This document shows positions 63,952-64,000 of a stretch of 64,000 bases of DNA, piece by piece (the first letter of the stretch is position 1; each line of letters opens with the position of its first letter). This stretch comes from an uncultured Bacteroides sp. (GTDB taxonomy: Bacteria > Bacteroidota > Bacteroidia > Bacteroidales > Bacteroidaceae). A model generated the notes under the pieces. It did no database searches, was not told the origin of the DNA, and saw only the letters and a program-made list of their open reading frames with translations. The stretch covers positions 682,001 through 746,000 of the forward strand of contig NZ_OY782578.1 of NCBI RefSeq assembly GCF_963677945.1, read 5' to 3'. A program made the translations under genes and the position numbers.

Positions 63952-64000
63952 CTATTTCCCCTTCAAAATCTTCTTTATATCATTGAGCTTATTAAGAGCC
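63952..64000 (-). CDS. C-terminal end of an unidentified gene
   Basis: A minus-strand frame enters at the right edge and ends at a TAG (63952-63954) after ALNKLNDIKKILKGK. It is convergent with the CsgG operon and lies beyond its terminator, as a real gene end would. Only 15 residues are visible, so no family can be given and it may be chance. Confidence 0.3.
   Translation of the reverse strand, partial: ALNKLNDIKKILKGK

Noticed and set aside
1-64000. CRISPR array, prophage or intact insertion sequence
   Set aside because: No regular spacer array, phage structural gene or full transposase was seen. Short repeats at 52.8, 57.7 and 61.2 kb have no spacer-repeat pattern of a CRISPR array.
1-64000. 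tRNA or rRNA genes
   Set aside because: No cloverleaf or rRNA sequence was recognised on reading; a covariance-model scan was not possible.

Overview
The window is a low-GC chromosomal segment from a member of the Bacteroidales, most likely Bacteroides or a close relative. The evidence is the gene content (DUF4292, DUF2851, DUF3108 and CBM9-like proteins, GlsA/GlsB glycine-lipid acyltransferases, an S46 dipeptidyl-peptidase, KUP, a SpmA/SpmB-type fusion), the TAnnTTTG promoter boxes typical of the Bacteroidetes primary sigma factor, and signal peptides that nearly all leave Gln at the mature N-terminus. No rRNA, tRNA, CRISPR array, prophage or intact insertion sequence was seen. Most of it is ordinary core chromosome.

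Layout. 1-4.8 kb (minus): a cell-envelope operon (dut, TPR lipoprotein, DUF4292 lipoprotein, EnvC-like amidase activator, start of a Wzx-type flippase). 4.9-10.4 kb: dgt, kup and the glsA-glsB lipid pair. 10.6-18 kb: cysS, a hotdog thioesterase, then minus-strand envelope and unknown genes (DUF3108, Ig-like lipoprotein, CBM9-like, DUF4348-like, DUF2851). 18-21.9 kb (plus): dapB, an active-type signal peptidase I, a second signal peptidase that lacks both catalytic residues, and a WbqC-family gene. 22.3-27.8 kb: M16 peptidase, a LOG-SIS-PfkB unit and a DEAD-box RNA helicase. 27.9-32.8 kb (minus): S46 peptidase, flippase, ruvB. 33-38.8 kb (minus): an OmpA-family porin, an orphan HMA-plus-4TM protein resembling the front half of a P1B ATPase, a 1054-residue coiled-coil surface lipoprotein and a small AraC regulator, followed by a 1.2-kb AT-rich stretch without genes.

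40-48.6 kb (plus) is a housekeeping run: nucleoside-recognition permease-like protein, ybeY, mnmG, apt, uvrC, dtd, MazG-like, deoC. A near-perfect parS (ParB-binding) palindrome lies between mnmG and apt. 48.8-54.8 kb: polyprenyl synthase, polA, a PNPOx-like protein and a secreted esterase. 55.3-57.6 kb (minus): a three-gene ECF sigma operon. Its promoter region carries four palindromic boxes at an exact 23-bp period. 57.9-60.1 kb: ychF and a ketopantoate reductase-like gene. 60.3-63.8 kb (plus): an Ig-like lipoprotein, then a tightly coupled CsgG / small lipoprotein / DUF4810 / GNA1162 outer-membrane operon.

The points most worth a second look are the 23-bp operator array at the ECF operon, the catalytically dead tandem signal peptidase, the parS-like site, the truncated P1B-ATPase-like protein inside a surface-protein locus, an inverted-repeat relic at 41.8 kb, and several long intergenic hairpins and short repeats (52.8, 55.0 and 61.3 kb).
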